Program-made: the position numbers and the translations under genes | The notes under the pieces: model-generated | Databases searched by the model: none | Seen by the model: only the letters and a program-made list of their open reading frames with translations | What the model was told of the DNA's origin: nothing | Shown: positions 1 to 10,681 of the stretch, piece by piece | How positions within the stretch are numbered: the stretch's first letter is position 1 | How the letters are laid out: each line of letters opens with the position of its first letter | Source: Gammaproteobacteria bacterium | GTDB lineage: Bacteria; Pseudomonadota; Gammaproteobacteria; Pseudomonadales; Halieaceae | DNA length: 64,000 nucleotides | Assembly: GCA_030433415.1 (NCBI GenBank) | Contig: JAUIMF010000005.1 | Coordinates: forward strand, 28,302 to 92,301 | Direction: 5' to 3'

Positions 1-1928
1 ATCAGCAGCAGGTCCTCGTGCCCTAACCCGACCGATGGACAACGCAACAGACAAAGCCAGCTGAACCTGTCGAGGGGGTCTGCCAGTACCCCATACAGCG
101 TGCGCAGATCCTGAATCAGCGGCCGCGAGCCGAGCGGGTCGAGGTCCTGGCCCGCAAAGGGTATGCCACGTTCGCGGAGGCCCCGAAGCACGGGCTGCAG
201 GTGGTTTCGGGTACGCCCCAGAATCGCGATGGACGTCACGCCCGGGTCCTCCAATGCGGGCAACAGACGCGAGCAGAGCGCATCGACCTCGGCTTCTTCA
301 CCACCATCACCAGTGAACAGCCGAATCTCGGGGGGCTGTTCGAGTGCACGCGCGGTATCGGCAGAACGAAAGGCCGCCGCACCGAGTTGACTGTCATCTT
401 CGACAGGGAAAGCCGCAGAAAACTGCTTGTTGCACCACTGCACCAGCGCACCGGTGCTGCGAAAGTTGACGGTCAGATCCAGGGGTTGGAGCGACAGGTC
501 TCCCACCCCGGTACCGCGGGCCTGGATAAACAGACCGACATTCGCTTCGCGAAAGCCATAGATCGACTGCATCGCGTCACCGACCAAAAACAGCGTACGC
601 GGGGCATCCGGATTACTGTCGTTGTGTTCAGCCCAACCTCGAGTCACACGTCGCACGAGTTCGAACTGCAGCGTGGACGTGTCCTGAAATTCATCGACCA
701 ACAGGTGCTCAATGCGATGGTCGAGTTGCAGAGCCAGGTCTGTGGGCGCCTCGTCCTCGCCCAGCGCCGTCAAAGCAGCCAGGGCGATCTGCGCATGATC
801 TGCCTCACCGTGCTGACGGAACACCAGCAGAAGCTGGGCCGCGAGTCGTGGCAACGCCCGCGTCAGAGAGGCAAGCACGTTCCAGTGTCCGCCGTCGCCG
901 CCGGGCTCCGGGAGCGTCAGCAGACGGCGAAGTTCGGTGCACAGTACTTCACCACCCTCTTCCCGGAGCCGGGTCAACAGCTCAACCATCTCATTCTTCA
1001 GTTCGCGAGCGGCGTCAGAGTCAACGGGAAACCCCGAGCGTTTGTCGACGGTCTTGCGCCAGTCTCCGCCCTGGGTCAACAACAGCCCTATCATTGCCTG
1101 CCAACGGGCTACATCGTCCTGCGTCGGATCAAAGTCCAGGGCCCTGCCAGCGCCCTGTAGTTGATCCCGCTGCCCCAGCACCGTCTGTAGCGTCTGCAGA
1201 TACGGTTTCAGATGCAGACGCGCCCGCTCCAGGCGGTAGGCTACCAGCGCCTGAATAGACATCTGCAGCGATGCTTCTTCGTGGTCGCCAACCGATGACA
1301 CCCCAAGGCGCGGCAACCATTGATCACGTCGGGACAGCAGCTGCGCGAGCAGGTCCAGCGTGGTCTCCCACTGGTTATCCAGGTGCAGCAGCAGTGTCTC
1401 GACGTCGCGGCGTCGGCCCTCATCACTGCTGCGTAGCCCTGCTTTGAGGAACCGCTCGGCGGCTTCGCGATACAGCGGCCGGGCATCATCAATCGTCCTC
1501 AGCTGACCACCACAGCCGGACTGCACGGGCATCTGCCGGCTCAGCTCGCTACAGAAGCTGTCGATGGTGCGGATCGCCAGACGATGACTGTTACGACGAA
1601 TGCCCCAGTTGAGGGACAGGTCCCGCTCCAGCGCACCCATGGCCAGGGTACGCAGCTCCCGCTCATGCGCTGACTGTGCGGGTCTGTTTGCCGCGGCATC
1701 GCTTAACGCTTCGATAACCCGCGAGCGCATCTCCGCCGCGGCTTTGCGGGTAAAGGTGATGGCGACAACGCGTTCGGGGTCATCACAGCGCGCCAGAAGC
1801 GCGAGGTAACGCTTTACCAGCAAACCGGTTTTACCTGAACCGGCTGGTGCACTGACGCAGAATGACCCCAGGGGGTCGAGAGCCCGCTGTCGCGCCGCAT
1901 GATCCTGGGGGAGATGATCTTCGCTCAC
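1..1928 (-). CDS. UvrD/AddA-like ATP-dependent helicase (exonuclease V beta-like), 3' end outside window
   Basis: Superfamily 1 DNA helicase that probably unwinds broken DNA ends for recombinational repair with the nuclease encoded just upstream. I translated it from the GTG at 1926-1928; the reading frame appears open to the left edge, so about 642 residues are seen and the C-terminus is missing. Visible motifs are Walker A APAGSGKT (residues 27-34), motif Ia ITFTRKAAAEM (57-67), Walker B VDEFQDTS (about 405-415) and motif III VGDAMQSIYGFREA. The GTG overlaps the stop of the AddB-like gene (GTGA), which suggests translational coupling. This is an AddAB-like arrangement, not RecBCD. Whether a nuclease domain ends the protein cannot be seen. 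Confidence 0.9.
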   Translation of the reverse strand, partial: MSEDHLPQDHAARQRALDPLGSFCVSAPAGSGKTGLLVKRYLALLARCDDPERVVAITFTRKAAAEMRSRVIEALSDAAANRPAQSAHERELRTLAMGALERDLSLNWGIRRNSHRLAIRTIDSFCSELSRQMPVQSGCGGQLRTIDDARPLYREAAERFLKAGLRSSDEGRRRDVETLLLHLDNQWETTLDLLAQLLSRRDQWLPRLGVSSVGDHEEASLQMSIQALVAYRLERARLHLKPYLQTLQTVLGQRDQLQGAGRALDFDPTQDDVARWQAMIGLLLTQGGDWRKTVDKRSGFPVDSDAARELKNEMVELLTRLREEGGEVLCTELRRLLTLPEPGGDGGHWNVLASLTRALPRLAAQLLLVFRQHGEADHAQIALAALTALGEDEAPTDLALQLDHRIEHLLVDEFQDTSTLQFELVRRVTRGWAEHNDSNPDAPRTLFLVGDAMQSIYGFREANVGLFIQARGTGVGDLSLQPLDLTVNFRSTGALVQWCNKQFSAAFPVEDDSQLGAAAFRSADTARALEQPPEIRLFTGDGGEEAEVDALCSRLLPALEDPGVTSIAILGRTRNHLQPVLRGLRERGIPFAGQDLDPLGSRPLIQDLRTLYGVLADPLDRFSWLCLLRCPSVGLGHEDLLL

Positions 1929-4603
1929 GATGCCAGCTCGTTCACGCGACACAGCGCCTGCCGCTGACAGAAATCGCAGGCATCACCCTGGGGGTCAACC
2001 CGGTTTTCTCCCGCGACGTACTCGCCCACCAACTGTTCGAGCTCTGACCGCCAGTACTCCCGATGAAGCGCCATACTCATCTCGCGCGTGTCGCCTTCAT
2101 GCGAGTAATTGTGGGCGGGGTGTATCCCCTCGGCAAACTCGCCATCGCCCACCCCGCTATATCCGGCTTCGCCGGGTCGCAGACACCCGTAGGCGATACC
2201 GTCCGCAGGGGCATCAAGCAAGGCGTACAACAGGAGCTGCGGGCGCTTTGGCCTTGCCTCGAACCACCGCTTGAGAACTTCTGGCTTACCGGTCTTGTAG
2301 TCGATGATGAGGGTGCGACCATCCGCCAGCTGGTCCTTGCGATCAATTCGCAGTCGCAGGGTCAGACCTGCCAGTTCCAGGTCCTGTGTTTCTTCTCTGG
2401 CGACGACGCTGAAAGGCGTGCGCTGCATCTCCAGCGAAAGCCAGTCCGTCAGCACCTTCGCCATACGCAGGCGTTCGATATCGAGGACCTCGCTGCCCAA
2501 CAGCACTCGTCGAGCCCCAGTGACTTCCTTAAGCGCGTCATCCAGCGCTTGTTCGATGGTCTGCCCGATCAATGCTTCGTCAGCGTCCTCAAGCGCCGCA
2601 TGATCCGGAAACACGCCGTAAAGAAAATGCAGGGCGCGATGGAGCAATTGTCCGCGCTCCCAGGGAAACAAGCCTGCCAGTCGATCCGACGGCGCAAAGG
2701 CATTCAACCGGCCCCGGGCGAAGGCGCGGAAGGGGCATAGGGACTGGTCCTCAATGACTGCGCTACCTGTACCCTGCGACCGCTCCTCTTCACTGAGGGG
2801 CACAGGGTGAAGCGACACGTCCTCGATCTGCGCCGGGGTGTTCTGCATGAACCAGGTCGGGGCAATTGCTGCCTCTTCTGCAAAATCGTAGCCCGCGTTC
2901 AGGAGTAATGGACTGGGTGACACGAGCGCTTCGTCGGCACGATTCACGTAGCTCACGAGCAACTGCCCGGTGGATGCACACCACGAAGACCAGCGAGCGT
3001 GAGACCAGCGATGCTCCCAGTTACTGTCGCAGTGTGGCATCTCGTGCTTGCGCTGCAATGTGGTGGGCAAATAAGGATTGGGACTCGCGGCTGCCGGCCA
3101 CTGCTGGGCGTCCATACCGGTGACCCAAAGGCCATCAAACGATAGTCCGGTGGTTTCCAGGGGGCCGAGCACCTGGATGCCGCGATCCTGGGTCTGCGGC
3201 TGAAACTGCTGCTCGCCAATGTGACTGCGCAACTGCGCCAGGCAGCTACCGTAATCCAGCGGCGGTAACACCTCGTCCAGTGCCGCAAAGCTCTCCAATG
3301 CCTGTTGCCAGTGTTGCAATTGCTGGTACTCCAGTGAATCCAGGCTCTGACCGCGCGGCCAGCCCCAGGCTTCAAGAAGGTTCTGCAACGTAGCGATCCA
3401 TTGCGAAGGCACTCGCTTGCTCTGGAGCAGGCGCTCCTCCGCTTCTAACGCCCGGGCGCGGTCCCACGGCGCCGTACCGGGCCGGAAGGCGTCGTTGAGC
3501 ATGCCACGCATCAGAAACTGCGGCAGCTCTGCCTGCCCCAGATCCTTCAGGGCATCCACGCTGGATTGCAGCGGCTGTTTGCCTTGCTCAAAATCTGCCA
3601 GAAAGCGGGAGTGAAGCACCGTCACCAGGCTGTCTACCGACACGGTTTCAGCGTTCAGAGAAAGCACATGCAGGGCATCGCGAATCAGGGGTACCTGGTC
3701 CAGACGAAACCCGGTGGCGAAATTCACGGGCAGACTGTCGTAGTCCACGGTCAGACAATCGAAGCATCGCCTGAGCAGCGTCTCGAAGATCGCGCGATCG
3801 CCATCCATATCTGACAACACCACGGCGTACCGGCCAGTCGGATGCTGGTCGTGGCGCGCTTTGCACCATTGCGCGGCGGCTGACAATTCCTCGCGAGGGT
3901 CGCTAAAAACCCGGACGGTGTTGGCACTGGTGTTGGCACTGGTGTTGGTATTGGAGTTGGTGTTGGCTCGTGGCGAGCTACCGTTTTCTACCACCGAGGC
4001 GTCAAAAACCTTCGCTATCCGCTGGTACAGTGGCGGCAGATCATCCAGGTGAAGCAACAGAATTTCGCGAGCGTCAGGGGTCACCTGCGCCAGTTCCGCA
4101 ACCGCCTGCTCCGGTGTGATCCACGCCCGCTCGCGCATTTCACGGCGAAAACGACCGCTCCACACCAAAAAGGCCTCGCTGTCAGCACCAAAGCTGAAGC
4201 TCTGGGCCAGGGCTGAATCTTCAGGATCAAGGCACCACAGCTCAAGGCGCTCGTGCGCCTCCTGGCAAAGCGCCGCCGCACGGGACGTGTTGAGCAACGA
4301 AAAGCCGCGAGGATCCGCCTCGATGATCTGCTGCCAGAGCAGTCGCTGCATCGGTGCGCTCATCACGCGCCGCGGCACAAGTTGGCCCCGTGTAACCCGC
4401 CTGTTCCACAGATCGAGCCAGTACTGACGATGAGGCATGATGTCGCCGCGCACCCAGGCGGTATCTCGCCGCGCTCTGCGCCATTGGGCCAGGGCATCGC
4501 GCACCGCACGACTGAGACGACGATTGGGCGTCAGCAGGTCGGCTCCGGCTTCGAGGCGAAGCGCAAGATCCTCGTCAAGCTCAAAAAGCGGACCAAGGGT
4601 CAT
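1925..4603 (-). CDS. AddB-like PD-(D/E)XK nuclease / probable DNA repair protein
   Basis: An 892-residue protein of the AddB-like family that includes entries named 'probable DNA repair protein' and is usually paired with an AddA-like helicase. The C-terminal third carries a RecB-type nuclease core (IIDYKTGKP, about residue 766, then the QLLLYALL helix). Four cysteines could hold an AddB-type 4Fe-4S cluster: one at LCPFRAF (about 622) and three in CDFCQRQALC (about 874-884). The N-terminal part is helicase-like without a convincing Walker A, as in AddB. A low-complexity Asn/Thr/Ser linker near residues 212-227 comes from a 12-bp tandem repeat. Family assignment is strong; function in this organism is inferred. 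Confidence 0.88.
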   Translation of the reverse strand: MTLGPLFELDEDLALRLEAGADLLTPNRRLSRAVRDALAQWRRARRDTAWVRGDIMPHRQYWLDLWNRRVTRGQLVPRRVMSAPMQRLLWQQIIEADPRGFSLLNTSRAAALCQEAHERLELWCLDPEDSALAQSFSFGADSEAFLVWSGRFRREMRERAWITPEQAVAELAQVTPDAREILLLHLDDLPPLYQRIAKVFDASVVENGSSPRANTNSNTNTSANTSANTVRVFSDPREELSAAAQWCKARHDQHPTGRYAVVLSDMDGDRAIFETLLRRCFDCLTVDYDSLPVNFATGFRLDQVPLIRDALHVLSLNAETVSVDSLVTVLHSRFLADFEQGKQPLQSSVDALKDLGQAELPQFLMRGMLNDAFRPGTAPWDRARALEAEERLLQSKRVPSQWIATLQNLLEAWGWPRGQSLDSLEYQQLQHWQQALESFAALDEVLPPLDYGSCLAQLRSHIGEQQFQPQTQDRGIQVLGPLETTGLSFDGLWVTGMDAQQWPAAASPNPYLPTTLQRKHEMPHCDSNWEHRWSHARWSSWCASTGQLLVSYVNRADEALVSPSPLLLNAGYDFAEEAAIAPTWFMQNTPAQIEDVSLHPVPLSEEERSQGTGSAVIEDQSLCPFRAFARGRLNAFAPSDRLAGLFPWERGQLLHRALHFLYGVFPDHAALEDADEALIGQTIEQALDDALKEVTGARRVLLGSEVLDIERLRMAKVLTDWLSLEMQRTPFSVVAREETQDLELAGLTLRLRIDRKDQLADGRTLIIDYKTGKPEVLKRWFEARPKRPQLLLYALLDAPADGIAYGCLRPGEAGYSGVGDGEFAEGIHPAHNYSHEGDTREMSMALHREYWRSELEQLVGEYVAGENRVDPQGDACDFCQRQALCRVNELAS
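3921..3968 (-). repeat. 12-bp coding tandem repeat in the AddB-like gene
   Basis: On the plus strand the unit TTGGCACTGGTG occurs twice exactly (3921-3932, 3933-3944), followed by degenerate copies (TTGGTATTGGAG, TTGGTGTTGGCT). On the coding strand it gives an Asn-Thr/Ser-rich linker. Length changes in whole units would keep the frame. Confidence 0.85.
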
Positions 4604-4787
4604 ACCAGATACCTCGTAACGATCAGAACGGGTGCTGTTTCTGGCCGACGCGCGAGGGTGTTTGCGGTGTTTCTATTACGCTGCCTACCCTTCATGCCAC
4701 CACTGCTTTAAAATCCCGCCGCTTTCACTGATCCGATTCCCTTCGCCGTCTCGCATGAACTGTCGGCACTCTAGCAGGACCCCGCTC

Positions 4788-5861
4788 ATGAGCAACAACG
4801 TGCACAACGTAAATGTCGCCTCACAGGACATATTGGTCACACCCGCCAGTCTGAAAACGGCGGTGCCCTTGACAGAGGCGAGAGCCCGGGCAGTCACCGA
4901 AGCCCGCGAGACCGTCTGGAACATCCTCGACCGCAAAGACCCGCGCCTGCTGGTCGTTGTGGGTCCCTGCTCTATTCACGACCCCGAAGCCGCGATGGAC
5001 TACGCCCGTCGCCTGAAAGCCCTGAGCGATGAACTGGCTGACACGCTCTATATCGTTATGCGGGTCTATTTTGAGAAACCGCGCACGACCGTCGGCTGGA
5101 AGGGACTGATCAACGATCCTCACCTCGACGACTCCTTCCATATTGAAGAGGGGCTGCATCTGGCCCGGGGGCTGTTGGCGGATATCGTGGATCTTGGCCT
5201 GCCGGTTTCAACGGAGGCGCTGGACCCGATCTCGCCCCAGTACATTCAGGACTTGATCAGCTGGTCGGCGATTGGTGCCCGCACCACCGAATCCCAGACG
5301 CACCGTGAGATGGCCAGTGGCCTGTCTTCGGCGGTTGGCTTTAAAAATGGTACGGACGGTGGGCTTACGGTGGCAATCAACGCGTTGCGCTCTGCCAGCC
5401 GTGAGCATCGTTTTCTCGGGATCAACAGCCAGGGGCAGGTATCCGTATTCACGACTCGCGGTAATCAGTACGGGCATGTGGTTCTTCGCGGTGGCAGCGC
5501 TGGCCCCAACTATGACTCAGTGCATATCCGCCTGTGTGAGCAGGCGCTGGAGAACGCCGGTCTGCCAGCCACGATCATGGTCGATTGCAGTCACGCCAAT
5601 TCCAACAAGGACCCATCGCTGCAACCGCTGGTGGCAGACAACGTGGCCAACCAGATTGTTGCGGGCAACCGCTCGGTCATCGGGCTGATGATTGAGAGCA
5701 ACATTCACGCCGGCAATCAGCCGTTGTCTGATAAACGTGAGGAACTCGCCTACGGCGTCTCTATCACCGATGGATGTATCGATTGGGACGACACCGAAAA
5801 CTGCCTGCGTGGTCTACACAGCAAGCTCTCGGGAGTGCTTACGGCGCGGCTGCAGGACTGA
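4788..5861 (+). CDS. aroG: 3-deoxy-7-phosphoheptulonate (DAHP) synthase, class I
   Basis: Catalyses condensation of phosphoenolpyruvate and erythrose 4-phosphate, the first step of the shikimate pathway, in the cytosol. The protein matches the AroG/AroF/AroH family along its length: [22 protein letters not shown], a KNGTDGG segment and [10 protein letters not shown]. The frame is open from 4632, but family alignment favours the ATG at 4788 (MSNNVHN...), which has an AGCAGGA element just upstream and gives 357 residues, close to the usual 350. The feedback-inhibition type (Phe, Tyr or Trp) cannot be told from what I see, so the symbol is approximate. It is divergent from the AddB-like gene. 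Confidence 0.93.
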   Translation: MSNNVHNVNVASQDILVTPASLKTAVPLTEARARAVTEARETVWNILDRKDPRLLVVVGPCSIHDPEAAMDYARRLKALSDELADTLYIVMRVYFEKPRTTVGWKGLINDPHLDDSFHIEEGLHLARGLLADIVDLGLPVSTEALDPISPQYIQDLISWSAIGARTTESQTHREMASGLSSAVGFKNGTDGGLTVAINALRSASREHRFLGINSQGQVSVFTTRGNQYGHVVLRGGSAGPNYDSVHIRLCEQALENAGLPATIMVDCSHANSNKDPSLQPLVADNVANQIVAGNRSVIGLMIESNIHAGNQPLSDKREELAYGVSITDGCIDWDDTENCLRGLHSKLSGVLTARLQD

Positions 5862-5955
5862 GCGGCATCGCGCCAAGGCGCTTACGCGAGAATTACGCGC
5901 TGACGCGTCCCACGTGCATCCCGCTCTGGTTCGGTACCGCTGCGGACAAGCAAGC

Positions 5956-6531
5956 TCAATAAAACGCGTTGCTCCGGTCCGAGTGATCCGTCATATCGCG
6001 CACTCCCTTGAGCTGGGGAAGCTGCTCGAGAAGGGTTTTTTCTACGCCGTCCTTCAACGTGATACTCACGGCACTGCAACCCTGGCAACCGCCGCCAAAT
6101 CGCAACACGGCGTATTCATCTTCCGTGACTTCCACCAGCGACACCTCACCGCCATGGGACGCCAGCGCAGGATTCACCTCGTTGTACAACACGTAATTTA
6201 TGCGGTCTTCGATCGGTGAGTCCTCATCGACCCGGGGCATTTTTGCGTTGGGCGCCTTGATGGTCAGCTGTCCACCCATGCGATCTTTGGCGTAATCGAC
6301 CAGCGCATCTTCAAGAAACGGCACGGAGCGACCCTCGAGCCAGGCCGTGATTTTCTCAAATTTCTTTTCGACATCATCGTCTTTCACATCGCCATCGCGA
6401 CAGTAGGCGATGCAGGTTTCGGCACGGGGCGTACCGGGTTGATTGATAAACACACGCACCCCCAGGGCATCGTCCTGCTTCGAAAGCAGCTCCGTCAGAT
6501 ACTCCTGGGCACTGTCGGTGATTGTCAGCAT
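5956..6531 (-). CDS. nfuA: Fe-S cluster biogenesis protein NfuA
   Basis: Carrier that receives and delivers 4Fe-4S clusters to client enzymes. The 191-residue protein has an N-terminal degenerate A-type (IscA-like) domain followed by the Nfu domain, with the cluster-binding CxxC at Cys149 and Cys152 ([10 protein letters not shown]). Length equals the E. coli protein. It is convergent with the DAHP synthase gene and divergent from metH. The placement near metH and cysI fits the Pseudomonas-like order of this neighbourhood. Confidence 0.95.
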   Translation of the reverse strand: MLTITDSAQEYLTELLSKQDDALGVRVFINQPGTPRAETCIAYCRDGDVKDDDVEKKFEKITAWLEGRSVPFLEDALVDYAKDRMGGQLTIKAPNAKMPRVDEDSPIEDRINYVLYNEVNPALASHGGEVSLVEVTEDEYAVLRFGGGCQGCSAVSITLKDGVEKTLLEQLPQLKGVRDMTDHSDRSNAFY

Positions 6532-6614
6532 TAACCGGGCTCCAAAAACTTAGTAAAACGCTCGGGAATTATAGCCGAGCCTCCTTCTGTTAAACACCCG
6601 GACCACGCGCAAAT

Positions 6615-6638
6615 CTATATCGAAATATTTTGATATAG
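6615..6638. promoter_or_regulatory. 24-bp near-perfect palindrome at the metH promoter
   Basis: CTATATC and GATATAG arms flank an AAATATTT centre; over 24 bp only one symmetric pair mismatches. The right arm overlaps the proposed -35 box of the metH promoter, so a bound repressor would block transcription. The form is typical of a dimeric regulator such as an ArsR-family protein. A SahR-like methionine-cycle regulator is one possibility, offered as inference. Confidence 0.6.
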
Positions 6639-6657
6639 CTTGTAGCGCTGGTATAGT
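6630..6657 (+). promoter_or_regulatory. candidate sigma-70 promoter of metH
   Basis: TTGATA (6630-6635), 16-bp spacer, TATAGT (6652-6657). Initiation would be near 6664, leaving a leader of about 48 nt that contains an 8-bp hairpin. Confidence 0.6.
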
Positions 6658-6672
6658 GCGACCCCTACAGGC

Positions 6673-6693
6673 TACAGAGCATGGGGCTCTGTA
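6673..6693 (+). other. hairpin in the metH 5' leader
   Basis: TACAGAGC and GCTCTGTA form a perfect 8-bp stem around a 5-nt loop (ATGGG), ending 18 nt before the metH start. No U-run follows, so it is not a terminator. It could affect translation or mRNA stability, or be incidental. Confidence 0.4.
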
Positions 6694-6711
6694 CGTAACC
6701 AACGAGCACCC

Positions 6712-9700
6712 ATGACTACCCCGATCAGCCCTCTCGAAGCCGCCCTGTCGAACCGCATCCTGATTCTGGATGGGGCCATGGGCACTATGATCCAGGAAGC
6801 CAGCCTGGAAGAGGCGGACTACCGGGGCGAGCGCTTCGCGGACCACCCCGCCGACCTCAAGGGTAACAACGACCTGCTGTCGCTTACGCGCCCGGATGTT
6901 ATTGCACGTATTCATCGTGAATACCTCGACGCCGGTGCCGACATCATCGAAACGAACACCTTCAATGCCACCGCGATTGCCCAGGAAGACTATGGATTGC
7001 AGGCGCTGGCCCCCGAAATCAACCTTGCCAGCGCCCGTATTGCCCGCAAGGTCGCCGACGAGGTGACTGCCCTGAATCCCGAGCGTCCGCGTTTTGTCGC
7101 TGGGGTTCTGGGTCCAACACCGCGAACCGCGTCCATATCGCCCGATGTCAATGATCCCGGTGCACGGAACATCACCTTTGACCGTCTGAGTGAGGACTAC
7201 GCGGCCGCTGCGAACGGCCTGTTGGACGGCAGCGTTGATCTGTTGATGATCGAAACGATCTTCGACACGCTCAACGCCAAGGCCGCGATCTTTGCCCTGG
7301 AATCCGTCTTTGCGGCCCGGAGTGAGCGGGTGCCGGTAATGATTTCTGTGACCTTCCCGGACAACAGTGGTCGCAATCTGTCAGGTCAGAGTCCTACGGC
7401 CTTCTGGTACTCCGTGGCCCATGCCCGCCCCCTTATTGTGGGGAGCAACTGCGGCCGGCCGTTCCGAGATGTGCGGCCCTTCCTCGAAGAGATGTCGCAA
7501 CAGGTCGACTGTCATTTCAGCGCACACCTCAATGCGGGGCTACCGAACGCCTTTGGCGAATACGACGAAACACCTGAGATTCTCGCGGGCGAATTCCGCG
7601 AATTTGCCGAGCGGGGCTTCATCAACCTGGCCGGTGGTTGCTGCGGTACGACGCCTGCACATATTGCCGCCATTGCCCGGGCCGTAGAGGGCTTACCGCC
7701 CCGCCCCCTGCCCTCGCACGAGAGTGCGTGTCACCTCAGCGGCCTCGAACCGTTCAGCTTTGGCGCCGACAGCCTGTTTGTGAACGTGGGAGAGCGCTGC
7801 AACGTCACGGGATCGGCGCGCTTCAAAAAGCTCATCCTCAGCGGCGATTACGAGACCGCCCTGGATGTAGCGCGCACGCAGGTGGAAGACGGCGCACAGA
7901 TTATCGACGTCAACATGGATGAGGGCATGCTCGACGCCGAAGAGGCCATGGTCACCTTTCTGAACCTGGTGGCGGCCGAACCAGATATCAGTCGGGTTCC
8001 CATCATGGTGGACTCGTCGAAATGGAGCGTCATCGAAGCAGGCCTGCGCTGCATCCAGGGCAAGGCCGTCGTCAATTCCATCAGTCTCAAGGCCGGTGAA
8101 GAAGAGTTTCTGATCCAGGCGGCGCTGTGCCAGCGCTACGGGGCCGCGGTGGTCGTGATGGCGTTTGACGAGGATGGGCAGGCGGATACCTTGCAGCGTC
8201 GCCAGGTGATTTGTGAGCGGAGCTATCGCCTGCTGCTCGATCGCCTCGACTTCAACCCCGAAGACATCATCTTCGATCCCAACATCTTTGCGGTGGCCAC
8301 GGGTATCGAAGAGCACAACCGATACGCCCTGGACTTCATCGAGGCCACGCGCTGGATCAAAGAGAATCTACCCGGTGCGAAGGTCTCGGGCGGCGTGTCC
8401 AACGTGTCATTCTCGTTCCGGGGCAACAACCCCGTGCGCGAGGCGATCCACTCCGTATTCCTTTACCACGCCATCGCCGCTGGCATGGACATGGGTATCG
8501 TCAACGCGGGGCAACTCGCGGTGTACGACGAATTACCCGCAGAACTGCGTGACGCTGTCGAAGACGTCATTCTGAACCGACGCGATGGCGCGACGGAGCG
8601 CCTGCTGGACATTGCCGCAAAATACCAGGGCGACGGCCAGGGCAGCGCGCGCGTCGAGGACCTCTCCTGGCGCGATGAGCCCGTAAAAAAGCGTCTGGAG
8701 TATGCGCTGGTCAAGGGGATCAACAGCTACATCGAAGAAGACGCCGAAGAAGCGCGCCAGCAGGCCGACCGCCCCATCGAGGTTATCGAAGGTCCGCTCA
8801 TGGATGGCATGAACGTCGTGGGTGATCTGTTTGGTGCCGGCAAGATGTTTCTGCCCCAGGTGGTCAAGAGCGCCAGGGTGATGAAGCAGGCGGTCGCCTA
8901 TCTCCAGCCCTACATCGAGGCAGAAAAAGCTGCCGGCTCATCGAACGGTCGCATTCTCATGGCCACGGTGAAAGGTGACGTGCACGACATCGGCAAGAAT
9001 ATTGTTGGCGTGGTCTTGCAGTGCAACAACTATGAGGTGATCGATCTTGGCGTGATGGTTCCCTGCGAAGAAATCCTGCGCGTCGCCCGAGAAGAAGACG
9101 TTGATATCGTCGGACTATCAGGCCTGATCACCCCCTCCCTGGACGAGATGGTGCACGTTGCCTCAGAAATGCAGCGTCAGGGCTTCGATGTGCCGCTGAT
9201 GATCGGCGGGGCCACCACATCTAAAGCCCACACGGCGGTGAAGATCGAACCCTGCTATCAGAATGACCTGTCTGTGTATGTGCCCGATGCCTCTCGCAGC
9301 GTCGCTGTCGCTTCGCAACTGCTCGGCGATGGCAAGGCCAGTTTTGGCGCTGAGCGCCGCGACGAGTACGAGCAGGTGCGCGAGCGCATGGCGAACCGCA
9401 AACCCAAAGTGGCACGCCTGAGCTACGCCGATGCCCTGGCCAATCGGGCGGTGTTTGACTGGGGAGACTATGAGGTTCCCGTGCCGACCTTCACTGGCGT
9501 GAAAGTGATCGACGACATTCCCCTCGAGGCGCTGGTCGAGACCATCGACTGGACGCCCTTCTTCATCACCTGGGAACTGGCAGGCAAATATCCGCGCATT
9601 CTTGACGATGAGGTTGTCGGCGCCCAGGCACGGGAGCTTTTCGCCGATGCGCAAGACATGCTGAGCCGCATTGTGGATGAGCAGTGGCTCAAGCCCCGGG

Positions 9701-10365
9701 CGGTGCTCGGTTTCTGGCCCGCCCACTCCAATGGCGAAGACATTGTGCTCGACGGCGCAGGCGCCGAGGGCGTCACCCTGCACCATCTGCGGCAACAGGG
9801 TGCCAAGCCCTCCGGGCAGGCGAATTTCAGCCTTGCCGATTACGTTGCTCCCGAGGGGGACTTCATCGGCGGGTTCTGCGTGACCACCGGCCACGGCGTT
9901 GACGAGCGCGCCAGCGCCTTCGAAGCGGCCCACGATGACTACAGCGCCATCATGCTCAAGGCCCTGGCAGACCGCCTCGCGGAGTCCCTCGCCGAATATC
10001 TGCACCGCCTGGTACGACGGGAGCTATGGGGCTACGCGGCAAACGAGGACCTGGCCAACGAAGAACTGATCCGGGAGCGCTACCGCGGTATACGCCCGGC
10101 GCCGGGCTACCCTGCGTGCCCGGATCATACGGAAAAACGCACGCTGTTCGACCTGCTCAACGCCGAAGAGAACTGCGGCGTGAGTCTGTCCGAAAACTAT
10201 GCAATGAGTCCCGCAGCAGCCGTCAGCGGCTGGTACTTTGCCCATCCCGAGGCACGTTATTTTGGTGCGGGAAAAATAGGTGAAGACCAGCTTGCATCAC
10301 TGGCGCAGCGCAAAGGCATGACGCAGGCTGAGCTGTCACGCTGGCTGGCTCCCAATCTGGATTGA
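6712..10365 (+). CDS. metH: cobalamin-dependent methionine synthase MetH
   Basis: Transfers a methyl group from 5-methyltetrahydrofolate through cobalamin to homocysteine, giving methionine. All four modules are present in 1217 residues. The homocysteine domain has zinc ligands Cys247, Cys310 and Cys311. The pterin domain follows (about 350-640). The B12 domain has [10 protein letters not shown] with lower-ligand His758. The C-terminal AdoMet reactivation domain is present ([17 protein letters not shown]). Length and residue numbering are almost those of E. coli MetH. The start at 6712 ([12 protein letters not shown]) has only a weak ribosome site. A palindrome on its promoter suggests repression linked to the methionine cycle. 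Confidence 0.98.
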   Translation: MTTPISPLEAALSNRILILDGAMGTMIQEASLEEADYRGERFADHPADLKGNNDLLSLTRPDVIARIHREYLDAGADIIETNTFNATAIAQEDYGLQALAPEINLASARIARKVADEVTALNPERPRFVAGVLGPTPRTASISPDVNDPGARNITFDRLSEDYAAAANGLLDGSVDLLMIETIFDTLNAKAAIFALESVFAARSERVPVMISVTFPDNSGRNLSGQSPTAFWYSVAHARPLIVGSNCGRPFRDVRPFLEEMSQQVDCHFSAHLNAGLPNAFGEYDETPEILAGEFREFAERGFINLAGGCCGTTPAHIAAIARAVEGLPPRPLPSHESACHLSGLEPFSFGADSLFVNVGERCNVTGSARFKKLILSGDYETALDVARTQVEDGAQIIDVNMDEGMLDAEEAMVTFLNLVAAEPDISRVPIMVDSSKWSVIEAGLRCIQGKAVVNSISLKAGEEEFLIQAALCQRYGAAVVVMAFDEDGQADTLQRRQVICERSYRLLLDRLDFNPEDIIFDPNIFAVATGIEEHNRYALDFIEATRWIKENLPGAKVSGGVSNVSFSFRGNNPVREAIHSVFLYHAIAAGMDMGIVNAGQLAVYDELPAELRDAVEDVILNRRDGATERLLDIAAKYQGDGQGSARVEDLSWRDEPVKKRLEYALVKGINSYIEEDAEEARQQADRPIEVIEGPLMDGMNVVGDLFGAGKMFLPQVVKSARVMKQAVAYLQPYIEAEKAAGSSNGRILMATVKGDVHDIGKNIVGVVLQCNNYEVIDLGVMVPCEEILRVAREEDVDIVGLSGLITPSLDEMVHVASEMQRQGFDVPLMIGGATTSKAHTAVKIEPCYQNDLSVYVPDASRSVAVASQLLGDGKASFGAERRDEYEQVRERMANRKPKVARLSYADALANRAVFDWGDYEVPVPTFTGVKVIDDIPLEALVETIDWTPFFITWELAGKYPRILDDEVVGAQARELFADAQDMLSRIVDEQWLKPRAVLGFWPAHSNGEDIVLDGAGAEGVTLHHLRQQGAKPSGQANFSLADYVAPEGDFIGGFCVTTGHGVDERASAFEAAHDDYSAIMLKALADRLAESLAEYLHRLVRRELWGYAANEDLANEELIRERYRGIRPAPGYPACPDHTEKRTLFDLLNAEENCGVSLSENYAMSPAAAVSGWYFAHPEARYFGAGKIGEDQLASLAQRKGMTQAELSRWLAPNLD

Positions 10366-10393
10366 TAGCCCAAAAAGGCTGAGGTAACAAAGA

Positions 10394-10681
10394 ATGAATG
10401 ACACCCCTGACGCGACCGACTCCAGCAACACCGAGGCGGTAGCCACGAAAACGAATGACGCGTCTCAGGTCGAGAAACCGGATTCACACCAGTCACTGAA
10501 CCCCTTTCAGGTGATCGGCAGTGTTTTTGCAGCCGGTCTGGGCGTGCAGAGCAGCAAAAATCGCGAGCGCGACTTCAAACAGGGACGCGCCGGCACGTTC
10601 ATCGCCGCTGGCCTGATCTTCACGGCCCTGTTTATAGGCACCGTGTATACCGTGGTATCCCTGGTGCTGAGCAATCGCTAG
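10394..10681 (+). CDS. DUF2970 family small membrane protein
   Basis: A 95-residue protein with a polar, Thr/Asp/Glu-rich N-terminal 35 residues. The family core follows (NPFQVIGSVFAAGLGVQSSKNRERDFKQG by position, residues about 36-63), then one transmembrane helix (about 66-90). The GVQS-KNRERDF segment is characteristic of DUF2970. Function is unknown. It starts 28 nt after metH with a GAGGT element upstream of the ATG and is probably co-transcribed with metH. Its stop overlaps the stop of the convergent 37-codon gene on the other strand. Confidence 0.85.
   Translation: MNDTPDATDSSNTEAVATKTNDASQVEKPDSHQSLNPFQVIGSVFAAGLGVQSSKNRERDFKQGRAGTFIAAGLIFTALFIGTVYTVVSLVLSNR

Noticed and set aside
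201..1160. 319-codon plus-strand frame opposite the helicase
   Set aside because: Antisense to conserved helicase motifs; long frames on the opposite strand are common at this GC content.
6660..6711. SAM or cobalamin riboswitch before metH
   Set aside because: The leader is only about 50 nt with one simple hairpin, too short for either class.
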